A DNA stretch of 64,000 nucleotides from CBDCGV01 sp965216955 (GTDB taxonomy: Bacteria > Bacteroidota > Bacteroidia > Chitinophagales > JADIYW01), in NCBI GenBank assembly GCA_965216955.1, contig CBDCGV010000011.1, positions 248,001-312,000 of the forward strand, given 5' to 3'. The translations under genes and the position numbers were made by a program. The notes under the pieces are model-generated. The model had not been told where the DNA came from. It worked only from the letters and a program-made list of their open reading frames with translations, and did not search any database. Positions 18,365 through 27,254 of this stretch are shown in pieces (positions within the stretch are counted from its first letter, which is position 1; each line of letters opens with the position of its first letter).

Positions 18365-19586
18365 AAGTGTTTTGTACTTATCTATAGATGGCCTAACAGA
18401 TCCTTTAGGTCAGTCACAAGTACTTCCTTACTTAGAGGGTTTAACTAAAAAAGGATACAAAATATCCATCATTAGTAGTGAAAAGCCTGATAGGTTTGAA
18501 AAAAACAAAGCTATTATAACCAATATCTGTAAAAGAGCTCAAATAGATTGGCATCCGATAGCATACAAACAAAGTCCTCCTGTTATTTCAGCTTTGTCGA
18601 ATATTAAAAGGATGAAAAAGCTGGCGGTTACATTACACAAACAAAAAAAGTTTAGCTTAATTCATTGTCGCAGCTACATTCCCATGTTTACTGGTGTTTT
18701 TCTTAAAAAAAGGTTTGGACTTAAATTGCTATTTGATATCAGAGGGTTTTGGCCAGATGAAAGAGTCGATGGCGGCTTATGGAAGCTCTCTAACCCATTT
18801 TGGAAAGCTATATATCTTTTTTTCAAGAAAAAAGAAAAACATTTTTTTGAGGCTGCTGATCATATTATTAGCCTGACTGATAATGCCAAACGAGAAATTC
18901 ATTCTTGGGATATTAAAGGAAATCCAAAGCCTATATCTATAATTCCATGCTGTGCAGATCTTGATCATTTTAGTTACCATCAATTGGATGAGCATAAAAA
19001 AACAGCTCTAATGAAATCTTTAAACTTAAATGAGCAAGATTTCATAATTACGTATCTCGGTTCTTTGGGAACATTTTATGCAGTAAAAGAAATGCTTCTC
19101 TATTTTAAACAACTTAAAGCAGAAAACCCGAATGCTAAATTCTTAATTATGACTGCTAGTCCTAATCAGATAATTTGGGAATTGGCACAAGAATTAGAAA
19201 TTGATAAAGCGGATATAAGAATCACAAAATTGGACAGAAAGGATGTTCCAACAGGTTTAAGCTTAGGAAAATATAGTTTAATTTTTTATCAAGAAAATTT
19301 TAGCCGAAAGGCCTGTTCTCCAACTAAACTAGGGGAGCTTATGGGGTTAGGAATACCAAGTGTATGTTCTCCAAACATTGGAGATACCTCCGCAATTATT
19401 GAAAAAACAAACGCTGGTATAACTATTAAAAATTTTACTGATTCCAGTATTAAAGCAGCCATCCAGCAAATGGAAGTCGTTATGCAAACAGACAAAACCC
19501 ATATCCGAAATGGAGCAAAACAAGTTTTCAATTTATCTGATGGTATTGAAAAGTATTATTCCGTATATAATTTACTTTTGAAATAA
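18345..19586 (+). CDS. Glycosyltransferase, GT4 family
   Basis: A 413-residue GT-B transferase. VLYLSIDGLTDPLGQSQVLP is a characteristic start of a Bacteroidota GT4 subgroup; FDIRGFWPDERVDGGLW, FIITYLGSLGTFYAV (C-domain opening) and KACSPTKLGELMGLGIPSV (donor site) follow. ATG at 18345 lies inside the previous coding region, so translation is probably coupled. The stop shares its last base with the next start codon. Sugar specificity unknown. Confidence 0.83.
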   Translation: MKSTETKSVLYLSIDGLTDPLGQSQVLPYLEGLTKKGYKISIISSEKPDRFEKNKAIITNICKRAQIDWHPIAYKQSPPVISALSNIKRMKKLAVTLHKQKKFSLIHCRSYIPMFTGVFLKKRFGLKLLFDIRGFWPDERVDGGLWKLSNPFWKAIYLFFKKKEKHFFEAADHIISLTDNAKREIHSWDIKGNPKPISIIPCCADLDHFSYHQLDEHKKTALMKSLNLNEQDFIITYLGSLGTFYAVKEMLLYFKQLKAENPNAKFLIMTASPNQIIWELAQELEIDKADIRITKLDRKDVPTGLSLGKYSLIFYQENFSRKACSPTKLGELMGLGIPSVCSPNIGDTSAIIEKTNAGITIKNFTDSSIKAAIQQMEVVMQTDKTHIRNGAKQVFNLSDGIEKYYSVYNLLLK

Positions 19587-20674
19587 TGAAAAAGATTCTT
19601 TTCATTACTCCATACCCTTACGATACTGCAGGTTCTCAACGATTTCGTTTCGAGTTATTTTTATCGGAACTCAAGAAGAGAAATATAAAATACAAACAAA
19701 TCCCTTTTGTTGACAAGGCAACCTTTAGTATTATGTATACTCCAGGAAATTATTTTTTAAAATTTTTCGGAATAATTAAAGGCATTTTAAGGCGCTTTTA
19801 CTGCTTACTAATTACCCCATTTTATGATTACGTTTTTATTCATAGGGAAGCGGCTCCTATTGGCCCTCCTTTCTTTGAATGGGTTATTGCTAAAGTTCTT
19901 AGAAAGCCATATATCTATGATTTTGATGATGCCATTTGGCTACACGATATTTCTGAAAGCAACAAAGGAGTTGTCCAAAAGTTAAAATCTTCACCAAATA
20001 AAATTGGTCAAATCATTAAATATGCAAACAAAGTTTCTGCTGGAAATGATTACCTCGCAAATTATGCAAAAAAGAACAATGTCAACACCTCCGTATTGCC
20101 AACCATTGTAGATATTAATTATCACAAAAAGAAAACCGTTAAGAAAAAATACCCTGAAAAAACTTGCATTGGATGGACAGGAACACATACTACACTTAGA
20201 CATTTTGAAGCTATTGTACCTATTTTAGAAAAACTCTATAAAACCTACAAAGACAAGATATATTTTAAGTTGATCGTTAATCAAAACATTGAGTACCCAT
20301 CTCTTGATCTAAAATCTACTATTTGGAATAAGGAAAGTGAAATTGAGCAACTTTCTGAGTTGGATATTGGGATAATGCCGCTTCCAAACAATAAATGGGC
20401 AAATGGGAAATGCGGATTTAAAGCGATTCAATACATGGCTTTAGAAATTCCTTGCATTGCATCTAATGTAGGCGTTAATTCAAAGATTATAGATCATCAA
20501 GAAAATGGTATCTTGACAGATACTTTTGATGAGTTTTATAGTGCCTTAGAAGACCTCATTCTTTCTTCAGAAATTAGAATTAATCTTGGAATAAATGCTA
20601 GAAAAAAAATAGCACATCACTTTTCTATTGATTCTAATGCCAGTTCTTTCTTTAGTTTTTTCTCTTCTTTCTGA
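19586..20674 (+). CDS. Glycosyltransferase, GT4-like
   Basis: A 362-residue protein starting KKILFITPYPYDTAGSQRFR. IYDFDDAIWLHD, KVSAGNDYLANYA, CIGWTGTHTTLRHFE and CGFKAIQYMALEIPCIASNV follow, matching GT4-like transferases in which the E-x7-E is degenerate. The last 58 bases overlap, on the opposite strand, the end of the membrane-protein gene at 20617. The C-terminal residues (SSFFSFFSSF) come from this shared segment and are unusually simple in composition, suggesting the reading frame was extended by loss of an earlier stop. Confidence 0.78.
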   Translation: MKKILFITPYPYDTAGSQRFRFELFLSELKKRNIKYKQIPFVDKATFSIMYTPGNYFLKFFGIIKGILRRFYCLLITPFYDYVFIHREAAPIGPPFFEWVIAKVLRKPYIYDFDDAIWLHDISESNKGVVQKLKSSPNKIGQIIKYANKVSAGNDYLANYAKKNNVNTSVLPTIVDINYHKKKTVKKKYPEKTCIGWTGTHTTLRHFEAIVPILEKLYKTYKDKIYFKLIVNQNIEYPSLDLKSTIWNKESEIEQLSELDIGIMPLPNNKWANGKCGFKAIQYMALEIPCIASNVGVNSKIIDHQENGILTDTFDEFYSALEDLILSSEIRINLGINARKKIAHHFSIDSNASSFFSFFSSF

Positions 20675-21993
20675 TTTTTATACTTGTAATAAACAATTAT
20701 CAACCCAGAAATGAAATAAGGCATACAAGGGATTTTATATCTTACTAATGCCCCAAAATTGTAACTGGTTATACCCACTCCTACAGAAAACAAGAATGCA
20801 AAGCCAAACGACATCACTAAAAAAGGCTCTCCAAACATTTTTCCGATTAATTTAAATCTCATTTTAAGGAAAAGCCATAAGAAAAAACAAAGCAAGAAAA
20901 GACTTTCAAAAGCAGACAGTAACATAACTGGATTCCCTGCTTCCCACAAATATGGCCTAAACAAAGTAACATTAATTGCTAAAGGCACTTTTTTAAGAAT
21001 TCCCGTTAAGCTAAAATCATATGGATTCCCCAATGAATAATGTGAGCCCCCTCCTCCCTCTTCTCCGTAGATTTCTAAAACTTGGTTATGCCACCACACC
21101 ATATCAACAGCACGCTTCTCTAGCTGATCAAAACTAAATGTATCACTCATTGATGCAATTTGCTGCGTCATAACAAATCCTCCAACAGCTGTCGCAACAA
21201 TTAAAATAGGTGTTATACTTAGCTTTATGAATTTCGATTTAATATTACTTCTATAATATAATATTACCCATGCCAAAAGCATAGGAACTAAACAAGCAAC
21301 GATATAAGTCTTAATAACAGTTATCAGTAATATATTAACCACCATAAGTACTCCATTCAATATTCTGCGTTTTGGTTTTATAAAAACTCGATAAACATTA
21401 TATGTGACCACTCCTACACACCCTATAGTAATAGTGTCTTTAAATAAGCCAGACCCCCAAAAAACAACGGATGGGACATATAAAACACTATACGCAAGGT
21501 GCTTGTATATTTTAGGATATTGATGGTAAAAAACACGGAATAACAACCAAATTCCCAGATAGGAAACAAAACTAAATATGAAAGCAATTCCTAAATAAGT
21601 CCCTAATGCAAAAAAACTTGCTAACGTGCCAATTTGAACTACCTTAAAGTAACTTTGATCATAATACCTTACTCTCTGCAAATGATGGTATAAATCATAA
21701 TTCAATTCATCCCCAGTATAAAAAAGTACTTTGAGACCTGTTGCAAAATCTCTTCCAATTAATTCGTGTAGGTACTTTATCCTTCTAAAATAATATATCG
21801 TATCTCCATCGCCATAGTAATACCAATATATAAATGCAGTAGCTACAGCTCCAAGAAGCTTAAGATGAAGGCCTTTTAAAAAATATTTCCTTGTTGGATC
21901 ATCCTCTTTGATAAATTTATTTCTTATAAAAAATGCAATTGCATAAATTATCATTAAAATAAATGGTGCCAATATAAAATCCTTACTTGTCAA
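20617..21993 (-). CDS. Multi-pass membrane protein of unknown function in polysaccharide cluster
   Basis: A 458-residue protein with about ten hydrophobic segments and no motif I can name. Notable stretches are YYYGDGDTIYYFRR (about residue 60), a large hydrophilic loop, VPSVVFWGSGLFKDT (about residue 180) and a positively charged C-terminus (KNQKEEKKLKKELALE). The frame begins with TTG right after a stop; ATG at 21954 is the alternative. Topology and location would suit a Wzy-type polymerase or a GT-C transferase, either of which is otherwise not identified for chain extension here, but this is a guess. It is on the reverse strand and overlaps its convergent neighbour by 58 bases. Confidence 0.6.
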   Translation of the reverse strand: MTSKDFILAPFILMIIYAIAFFIRNKFIKEDDPTRKYFLKGLHLKLLGAVATAFIYWYYYGDGDTIYYFRRIKYLHELIGRDFATGLKVLFYTGDELNYDLYHHLQRVRYYDQSYFKVVQIGTLASFFALGTYLGIAFIFSFVSYLGIWLLFRVFYHQYPKIYKHLAYSVLYVPSVVFWGSGLFKDTITIGCVGVVTYNVYRVFIKPKRRILNGVLMVVNILLITVIKTYIVACLVPMLLAWVILYYRSNIKSKFIKLSITPILIVATAVGGFVMTQQIASMSDTFSFDQLEKRAVDMVWWHNQVLEIYGEEGGGGSHYSLGNPYDFSLTGILKKVPLAINVTLFRPYLWEAGNPVMLLSAFESLFLLCFFLWLFLKMRFKLIGKMFGEPFLVMSFGFAFLFSVGVGITSYNFGALVRYKIPCMPYFISGLIIVYYKYKNQKEEKKLKKELALESIEK

Positions 21994-22018
21994 TTAATCC
22001 CTATCTATCGTATATTTG
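21987..22018 (+). promoter_or_regulatory. Candidate Bacteroidota promoter for the 22038-26168 gene set
   Basis: TATATTTG at 22011-22018 matches the TAnnTTTG -7 element, with a TTG at 21987-21989. The spacing of 21 is a little long. It sits 19 bases before the ATG at 22038 and after a strand switch, where a new promoter is needed. Confidence 0.45.
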
Positions 22019-22037
22019 ACTAAATAATTTTTGATTA

Positions 22038-23018
22038 ATGTTTAAAAACACATCATTTCTTATCACTGGTGCTGCCGGCTTTATCGGCTCCCATATTGTA
22101 GAGTATTTACTCAACAATGAAGCCAAGCATGTTCGCGTATTAGATAACTTGTCCAATGGTAAGATTGAAAATGTAAAGATATTTGAAAAATATCCGAACT
22201 ACGAATTTATTGAAGGAGATATTACAGATTTTCAAACCTGTAAAAATGCTTGCAATGGAATAGATAAGGTGTGTCATCAAGCGGCTGTTGGATCTGTTCC
22301 AAGATCAATTAAAGATCCTATTAATACGAATAATTCAAATGTAAATGGCTTTCTAAATATGCTATTTGCTTCCAAGGAAGCTGGAATTAAGCGCTTTGTT
22401 TATGCCTCTTCTTCTTCTGTTTATGGAGATGAAAAGACACTTCCTAAAATTGAAGAAAAGGTAGGTGTTCCAATGTCTCCATATGCAGTTTCAAAAAAGA
22501 CAAATGAGTTATATGCCAAGGTTTTCCATACATTACACGGAATGGAAATAGTAGGACTAAGGTATTTTAATGTTTTTGGTCCAAGACAAGATCCATATGG
22601 ACAATATGCCGCCGTCTTACCTTTGTTTATGAAAGCTATTTTAAATGGAGCGCCTGTTTATATAGATGGAGATGGAGAGCAAACAAGAGATTTTACTTTT
22701 GTAGCAAATGCTGTTCAAGCCAATATTAAAGCTTTAACTACAGATAATTCAAGGGCCTTTGGAGAAGTGTTTAATGTTGCCTTTGGAGAAAATTATTCTG
22801 TAAACCACCTCTATAACTCTATCAAAACATATTTGGGAATTGAGCACAGTCCTACACATAGAGACCCTCGTGCTGGTGATATCAGAAATTCATTAGCTGA
22901 TATTTCAAAGGCAATGGAATTATTGAATTATAGTCCTGAATTTTCTTTTCAAAAAGGATTGCCCATTACCATCGAATACTTTAAGGAAGTCTTTCTTAAA
23001 GAAAAATCATTGGTTTAA
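22038..23018 (+). CDS. WbpP/TviC-like UDP-N-acetylhexosamine(uronate) 4-epimerase
   Basis: A 326-residue extended SDR with ITGAAGFIGSHIVEYL (NAD loop), CHQAAVGSVPRSI, YASSSSVYG (catalytic serine), SPYAVSKKTNELY (Tyr-Lys pair), FNVFGPRQDPYGQYA and YIDGDGEQTRDFTFV. The AAxGSVPRS and FGPRQDP blocks are typical of WbpP, WbgU and TviC, which interconvert UDP-GlcNAc/GalNAc or their uronic acids. Thus UDP-GalNAc(A) is a plausible product. It begins a second plus-strand run with the second AsnB-like gene 45 bases downstream. Confidence 0.85.
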   Translation: MFKNTSFLITGAAGFIGSHIVEYLLNNEAKHVRVLDNLSNGKIENVKIFEKYPNYEFIEGDITDFQTCKNACNGIDKVCHQAAVGSVPRSIKDPINTNNSNVNGFLNMLFASKEAGIKRFVYASSSSVYGDEKTLPKIEEKVGVPMSPYAVSKKTNELYAKVFHTLHGMEIVGLRYFNVFGPRQDPYGQYAAVLPLFMKAILNGAPVYIDGDGEQTRDFTFVANAVQANIKALTTDNSRAFGEVFNVAFGENYSVNHLYNSIKTYLGIEHSPTHRDPRAGDIRNSLADISKAMELLNYSPEFSFQKGLPITIEYFKEVFLKEKSLV

Positions 23019-23063
23019 TCAGTGACAAAAAGAAACAAGTCGTTCTTATTATCTTAGCTATCC

Positions 23064-24959
23064 ATGTGCGGTATTACAGGTCTTTTTAGTTTTGACAATA
23101 CATCCGTCATTAATGAAGGACTCATCAATGATGCTACATCTATACTTTCCTCAAGGGGGCCTGATAATCAAGGTGTTTTTATTCATAAAAACATTGGTCT
23201 TGGTCATAGAAGGTTATCGATTCAAGACACTTCTGAGGCCTCTAATCAACCTTTTCATGATCCAACTGGTAGATATACCATTGTTTTCAATGGAGAAATT
23301 TACAATTTTAAAGCACTAAGAAATGATTTAGAAAATAAAGGAATTGATTTTAAAACTACTGGAGACACAGAAGTGCTACTTCAAGCATATATCCTTTATA
23401 AAGAAAAATGTTTAGCGCTTTTAAATGGGTTTTTTGCATTTGCTATTTACGATAAAAAAGAAAACACCCTTTTTATTGCTCGGGATAGATTAGGTATTAA
23501 GCCATTACTTTACTTTAATACTGAACACTTATTTGGATTTGCTTCAGAAATGAAAGCTCTTTTAAAATTTCCTATAAAAAGAGAAATAGATTATGAATCA
23601 TTGGCTATTTATTTTCAACTCAACTACATTCCTGCACCCTACTCTATTTATAAAAGTGTTTACAAGGTGCTTCCTGGACATTATTTAAAAATAAATGGGG
23701 ACACCAAAGAAGTAACTACAAAACAGTATTACCATGTACCTGTATCATACGAGAGATCGGATTTAACCTATAAAGAGCAACAGCAAAATCTAATTAACCT
23801 TTTAGATCTCTCTGTACAGTCCCGAATGATTTCTGATGTTCCTCTTGGTGCTTTCTTAAGCGGAGGTATTGACTCTTCAGTAATAGTTAGCTTAGCTTCG
23901 AAGCATACCAATCAATTAAATACATTCTCTATAGGGTTTAAAGAAAATGCTTTTTTTGATGAGACTTCATATGCAAATCTTGTTGCAAAAAAATTTAATA
24001 CCAACCATACCACTTTTAAGCTAAGCAATGATGATCTTTTTAACAGTCTGAAGAAGATTTTGGAATATACGGATGAGCCTTTTGCAGATTCCTCAGCCAT
24101 TCTGGTCAATATCCTATCTCAAAAGACAAGAGAGCATGTTACTGTAGCTTTATCTGGTGATGGAGGAGATGAATTATTTGCGGGTTATAATAAGCATTAT
24201 GCTGAATGGCGCATTAGAAATAAAGGCCTTAAAGAGCGCTTGGTTAAGGTCGGCCACCCATTGTGGGCAGCCCTCCCTAAGTCAAGACATTCAAAATATG
24301 GAAATTTATTCAGGCAATTAGAACGGTTTGCAATTGGATCAAAACTATCACATAAAGAACGCTATTGGAGGTGGTGCGCTTTTATCAACGAAGAGGAAAT
24401 CAATAAATACTTTTCAAGTAACTTTTTTTCTCCAGAAGTTTACGAGGAAAGAAAAGCCCATTTAACGAAACATATAAATAATAAAGGCACGATTAATGAT
24501 TGTTTGTACAATGATGTTCATCTTATTCTCCCAAATGATATGTTGACAAAAGTTGATACTATGTCTATGGCCAATGCTCTTGAAGTAAGAGTTCCTTTTT
24601 TGGATCACCAAATAGTGGAATATGCTTTTTCACTTCCTATAAGTTCTAAAATCAATGGTAATTTTAAAAAGAAAATTGTTCAAGACGCATTTAAACATAT
24701 TTTGCCTAAAGAGCTTTACAATAGGCCTAAAAGAGGATTTGAGGTGCCTCTTTTACAATGGATTAAAACAGGCTTAAATTCATTAATATTCGACGATCTA
24801 TTAGACAAGAAATTTATTAAGGAGCAAAACATTTTCAATATAGAATATATTGAGTTACTAAAACAAAAGGCCTTCTCTAAAAACCCTGGAGATGTACATG
24901 CTCAAATATGGGCGCTTGCTATCTTTCAAAATTGGTATAAGAAATTTCACTTAAGTTAA
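23064..24959 (+). CDS. asnB: AsnB-type glutamine amidotransferase (second copy)
   Basis: A 631-residue class II amidotransferase with Cys2 (MCGITGLFSF), SSRGPDNQG, GHRRLSIQDTS, FNGEIYNFKAL, the PP-loop LSGGIDSSVIVSLA (about residue 265) and LSGDGGDELFAGY. It is clearly related to the copy at 15567 yet diverged, with different lengths and linkers, so it is not a recent duplication. Two such enzymes in one cluster suggest two distinct amidated sugars or two positions. It directly abuts the following transferase gene with no spacer. A plain asparagine synthetase role cannot be excluded. Confidence 0.88.
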   Translation: MCGITGLFSFDNTSVINEGLINDATSILSSRGPDNQGVFIHKNIGLGHRRLSIQDTSEASNQPFHDPTGRYTIVFNGEIYNFKALRNDLENKGIDFKTTGDTEVLLQAYILYKEKCLALLNGFFAFAIYDKKENTLFIARDRLGIKPLLYFNTEHLFGFASEMKALLKFPIKREIDYESLAIYFQLNYIPAPYSIYKSVYKVLPGHYLKINGDTKEVTTKQYYHVPVSYERSDLTYKEQQQNLINLLDLSVQSRMISDVPLGAFLSGGIDSSVIVSLASKHTNQLNTFSIGFKENAFFDETSYANLVAKKFNTNHTTFKLSNDDLFNSLKKILEYTDEPFADSSAILVNILSQKTREHVTVALSGDGGDELFAGYNKHYAEWRIRNKGLKERLVKVGHPLWAALPKSRHSKYGNLFRQLERFAIGSKLSHKERYWRWCAFINEEEINKYFSSNFFSPEVYEERKAHLTKHINNKGTINDCLYNDVHLILPNDMLTKVDTMSMANALEVRVPFLDHQIVEYAFSLPISSKINGNFKKKIVQDAFKHILPKELYNRPKRGFEVPLLQWIKTGLNSLIFDDLLDKKFIKEQNIFNIEYIELLKQKAFSKNPGDVHAQIWALAIFQNWYKKFHLS

Positions 24960-26168
24960 ATGGGAAAACCGAAAGTTTTAAGAATAATTAATCGACTAAA
25001 TTTAGGAGGCCCCACCTATAATGCAGCATATCTATCTAAATATTTAGAAGACGATTTTGAAACGTTGCTAATTGCTGGAATGAAAGATGAATCAGAAGCT
25101 AGCTCTGAATTCATAATCAATAATCTGGGTCTAAATCCGCGGTATATTAAACACATGTACCGTTCTCTTAACCCATTAAAAGATAGAAAGTCGCTAAAAG
25201 AAATTAGAACGATTATTAGAGCATTTAAACCAGATATTGTACATACGCATGCCTCTAAAGCAGGGGCCGTTGGAAGATGGGCTGCCATACAAGAAAATGT
25301 CCCTATCATTATTCATACTTTCCATGGACATGTATTCCACTCTTACTTTAATCCAATTAAAACCAAGATATTTTTAAATATCGAACGTTACTTAGCCAAA
25401 AAGACCAGTAAAATTATTGCTATCAGCAATCTCCAAAAAAAAGAGCTCTGTGAAGACTTTAGAATTGCTAAAAAAGATAAATTTCAAGTTGTTCCTTTGG
25501 GCTTCGATCTACATAGATTTCAAGAAAACACTAAAGAAAAAAGAGCCCAGTTTAGAAAAAAATACGACGTTGACGAAGAGACTGTTGCCATTGGCATAAT
25601 TGGCAGATTGGTGCCTATAAAAAATCATACTTTTTTCTTAAAAGCAATCAAAGCCCTAGTAGAAAAAGGGACAAACCATCCAATTAAGGTATTTATAATT
25701 GGAGATGGTGAAGAACGAGAAAAAATAGAGCAACAAGCAAAAACATTGAATATCGAATATTCAACAGAAAACTGCACCCATCATAATAAACCGTTAGTTT
25801 TTACTTCTTGGATCAAAAAAGCGGATGTTGCCACATCTGGGCTAGATATAATAACACTTACATCTCTTAATGAAGGTACTCCTGTAAGTTTAATTGAGGC
25901 TTCAGCAGCCGGAAAACCCATCGTAACTACAAATGTTGGTGGAATTAAGGATGTTGTAAAAGATAACATAAATGCCTATATCCTCGAAAAAGATGATGTG
26001 GAGGGCTTTGCTCACAAATTGCAAATACTGGTCAATAATAAGGTGCTAAGACATCAAATGGGTATTGAGGGCATGGATTATGCTTTTAGTCAGTTTTCGC
26101 ACACAAGACTTGTTGATGATGTAAGAGGCTTATACTTACAACTATTAAAAGAAAAACAACTTATTTAA
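24960..26168 (+). CDS. Glycosyltransferase, GT4 family
   Basis: A 402-residue GT-B transferase: VLRIINRLNLGGPTYNAAYL, IVHTHASKAGAVGRWAA (about residue 94), TFHGHVFHSYF, a C-domain opening at AIGIIGRLVPIKNHTFFL and TSLNEGTPVSLIEASAAGKP as the E-x7-E donor motif. It starts on the base after the asnB stop. The last four bases overlap the end of the reverse-strand epimerase gene at 26165. The His-rich N-domain motifs are like those of GT4 enzymes that extend lipid-linked oligosaccharides; sugar unknown. Confidence 0.87.
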   Translation: MGKPKVLRIINRLNLGGPTYNAAYLSKYLEDDFETLLIAGMKDESEASSEFIINNLGLNPRYIKHMYRSLNPLKDRKSLKEIRTIIRAFKPDIVHTHASKAGAVGRWAAIQENVPIIIHTFHGHVFHSYFNPIKTKIFLNIERYLAKKTSKIIAISNLQKKELCEDFRIAKKDKFQVVPLGFDLHRFQENTKEKRAQFRKKYDVDEETVAIGIIGRLVPIKNHTFFLKAIKALVEKGTNHPIKVFIIGDGEEREKIEQQAKTLNIEYSTENCTHHNKPLVFTSWIKKADVATSGLDIITLTSLNEGTPVSLIEASAAGKPIVTTNVGGIKDVVKDNINAYILEKDDVEGFAHKLQILVNNKVLRHQMGIEGMDYAFSQFSHTRLVDDVRGLYLQLLKEKQLI

Positions 26169-27154
26169 GCCACTGCTAACATATCTTCTTCGTCTCTTCT
26201 CCGTGATTTTCTTTGCTTTGGCTTTTCTTGTAAAAAAGAGGCTGCAACTTTCTTAATTCCTTCTTCTAATGAAACAAACTCCTTCTTATAAGTGCTATTT
26301 AATTTTGTTAAGTCAGGTAATCTTCTACGCATGTCTCCATCCTTCCGAGCAGGTAAATGAACAATTTCAGAATTTGAATTAAGCGTTGAAATTACTTTTT
26401 TCGCTAAATCTAAAATCGATATTTCATAGTCATTCCCTAGATTTAGTATCTCGTTTTTAAATATCCCTTGCTCTAAACATGCTTGAGTAACATCCAAGTT
26501 ATCATCTATATAACAAAAAGTTCTGGTTTGAGAGCCATCCCCTATCACGGTTATTTTCTCATCATTTAAAGCCGCCCTGATAAATCTTCCTAAAACAAAA
26601 TCATTAGATTGCTTAGGTCCGTAGGTATTAAAAAATCGAAAAATTGTATACTCAAGACCATGTTCCTTGTTGAAACTGGTATAAAAAGATTCTCCAAGGC
26701 TCTTTACTTTTGCATAAGGCAATTTTGCATTTAGAGGAGTTGTTTCTTCATTTTGAGGAAACTCAACCGGCTCACCGTACACTTCACTTGATGAAGCAAA
26801 GAAAAGGCGCTTTACATTAGTTTCTACTGCTAGCTGTCCTATATATTCTATTCCTTTTAGGTCTTCCAATACATCTAGAGGTCTCTTTAATGTTCGTTCA
26901 ACACCAACTAATGCGGCATAATGAAATACAAAATCAAACTTTTTTGCTTTCATAATGCTAGCTAAAGAGGCATAATCATTAACATCCACATTATGAAAAT
27001 GCCAATTTTTAAATCTATTTGAAGGGAGTTTTGAATGAGAACCAGTGCTAAAATTGTCGATTATAGTGACTTCATAATCTCCTGAAGAGACCAACCTATC
27101 GGCCAGAGCTCCCCCTACGTTACCTGCACCTCCGGTAATCAAAACGCTTTTCAT
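26165..27154 (-). CDS. SDR NAD-dependent sugar epimerase/dehydratase with charged C-terminal tail
   Basis: A 329-residue extended SDR. LITGGAGNVGGALADRL is the NAD loop (NVG instead of the usual FIG), FFASSSEVYGEP the catalytic-serine strand and LPYAKVKSLGES the Tyr-x3-Lys. GDGSQTRTFCYIDDN is the sugar-nucleotide loop, shared with UDP-glucuronate decarboxylases and similar enzymes. The C-terminus ends in an unusual charged run (KPKQRKSRRRDEEDMLAVA) not normally part of the fold. It is divergent from the priming transferase gene at 27255 and convergent with the GT4 gene before it. Confidence 0.8.
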   Translation of the reverse strand: MKSVLITGGAGNVGGALADRLVSSGDYEVTIIDNFSTGSHSKLPSNRFKNWHFHNVDVNDYASLASIMKAKKFDFVFHYAALVGVERTLKRPLDVLEDLKGIEYIGQLAVETNVKRLFFASSSEVYGEPVEFPQNEETTPLNAKLPYAKVKSLGESFYTSFNKEHGLEYTIFRFFNTYGPKQSNDFVLGRFIRAALNDEKITVIGDGSQTRTFCYIDDNLDVTQACLEQGIFKNEILNLGNDYEISILDLAKKVISTLNSNSEIVHLPARKDGDMRRRLPDLTKLNSTYKKEFVSLEEGIKKVAASFLQEKPKQRKSRRRDEEDMLAVA

Positions 27155-27159
27155 ACTTT

Positions 27160-27167
27160 CAAATTTA
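27160..27167 (-). promoter_or_regulatory. Candidate -7 element for the reverse-strand epimerase gene
   Basis: On the minus strand this reads TAAATTTG, matching TAnnTTTG, and ends five bases before the ATG at 27154. No good TTTG lies 19 bases upstream, so support is partial. Confidence 0.35.
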
Positions 27168-27199
27168 CGTTACAAAGTTAGAATTAAATCTTTAAATAC

Positions 27200-27229
27200 T
27201 TGTTTTCAATCAATTCTAAAGTAAATTTG
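27200..27229 (+). promoter_or_regulatory. Bacteroidota-type promoter for the WecA-like gene
   Basis: TTG at 27200-27202, a 19-base spacer and TAAATTTG at 27222-27229 match the TTTG-N19-TAnnTTTG consensus. The ATG at 27255 is 25 bases downstream. The intergenic region is shared with the divergent epimerase gene. Confidence 0.6.
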
Positions 27230-27254
27230 TCTTCAATATTAATGCCATTTTATA

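Noticed and set aside
23092..23319. 75-codon plus-strand frame inside the second asnB gene
   Set aside because: Alternative frame within a well-supported gene, without recognisable features.
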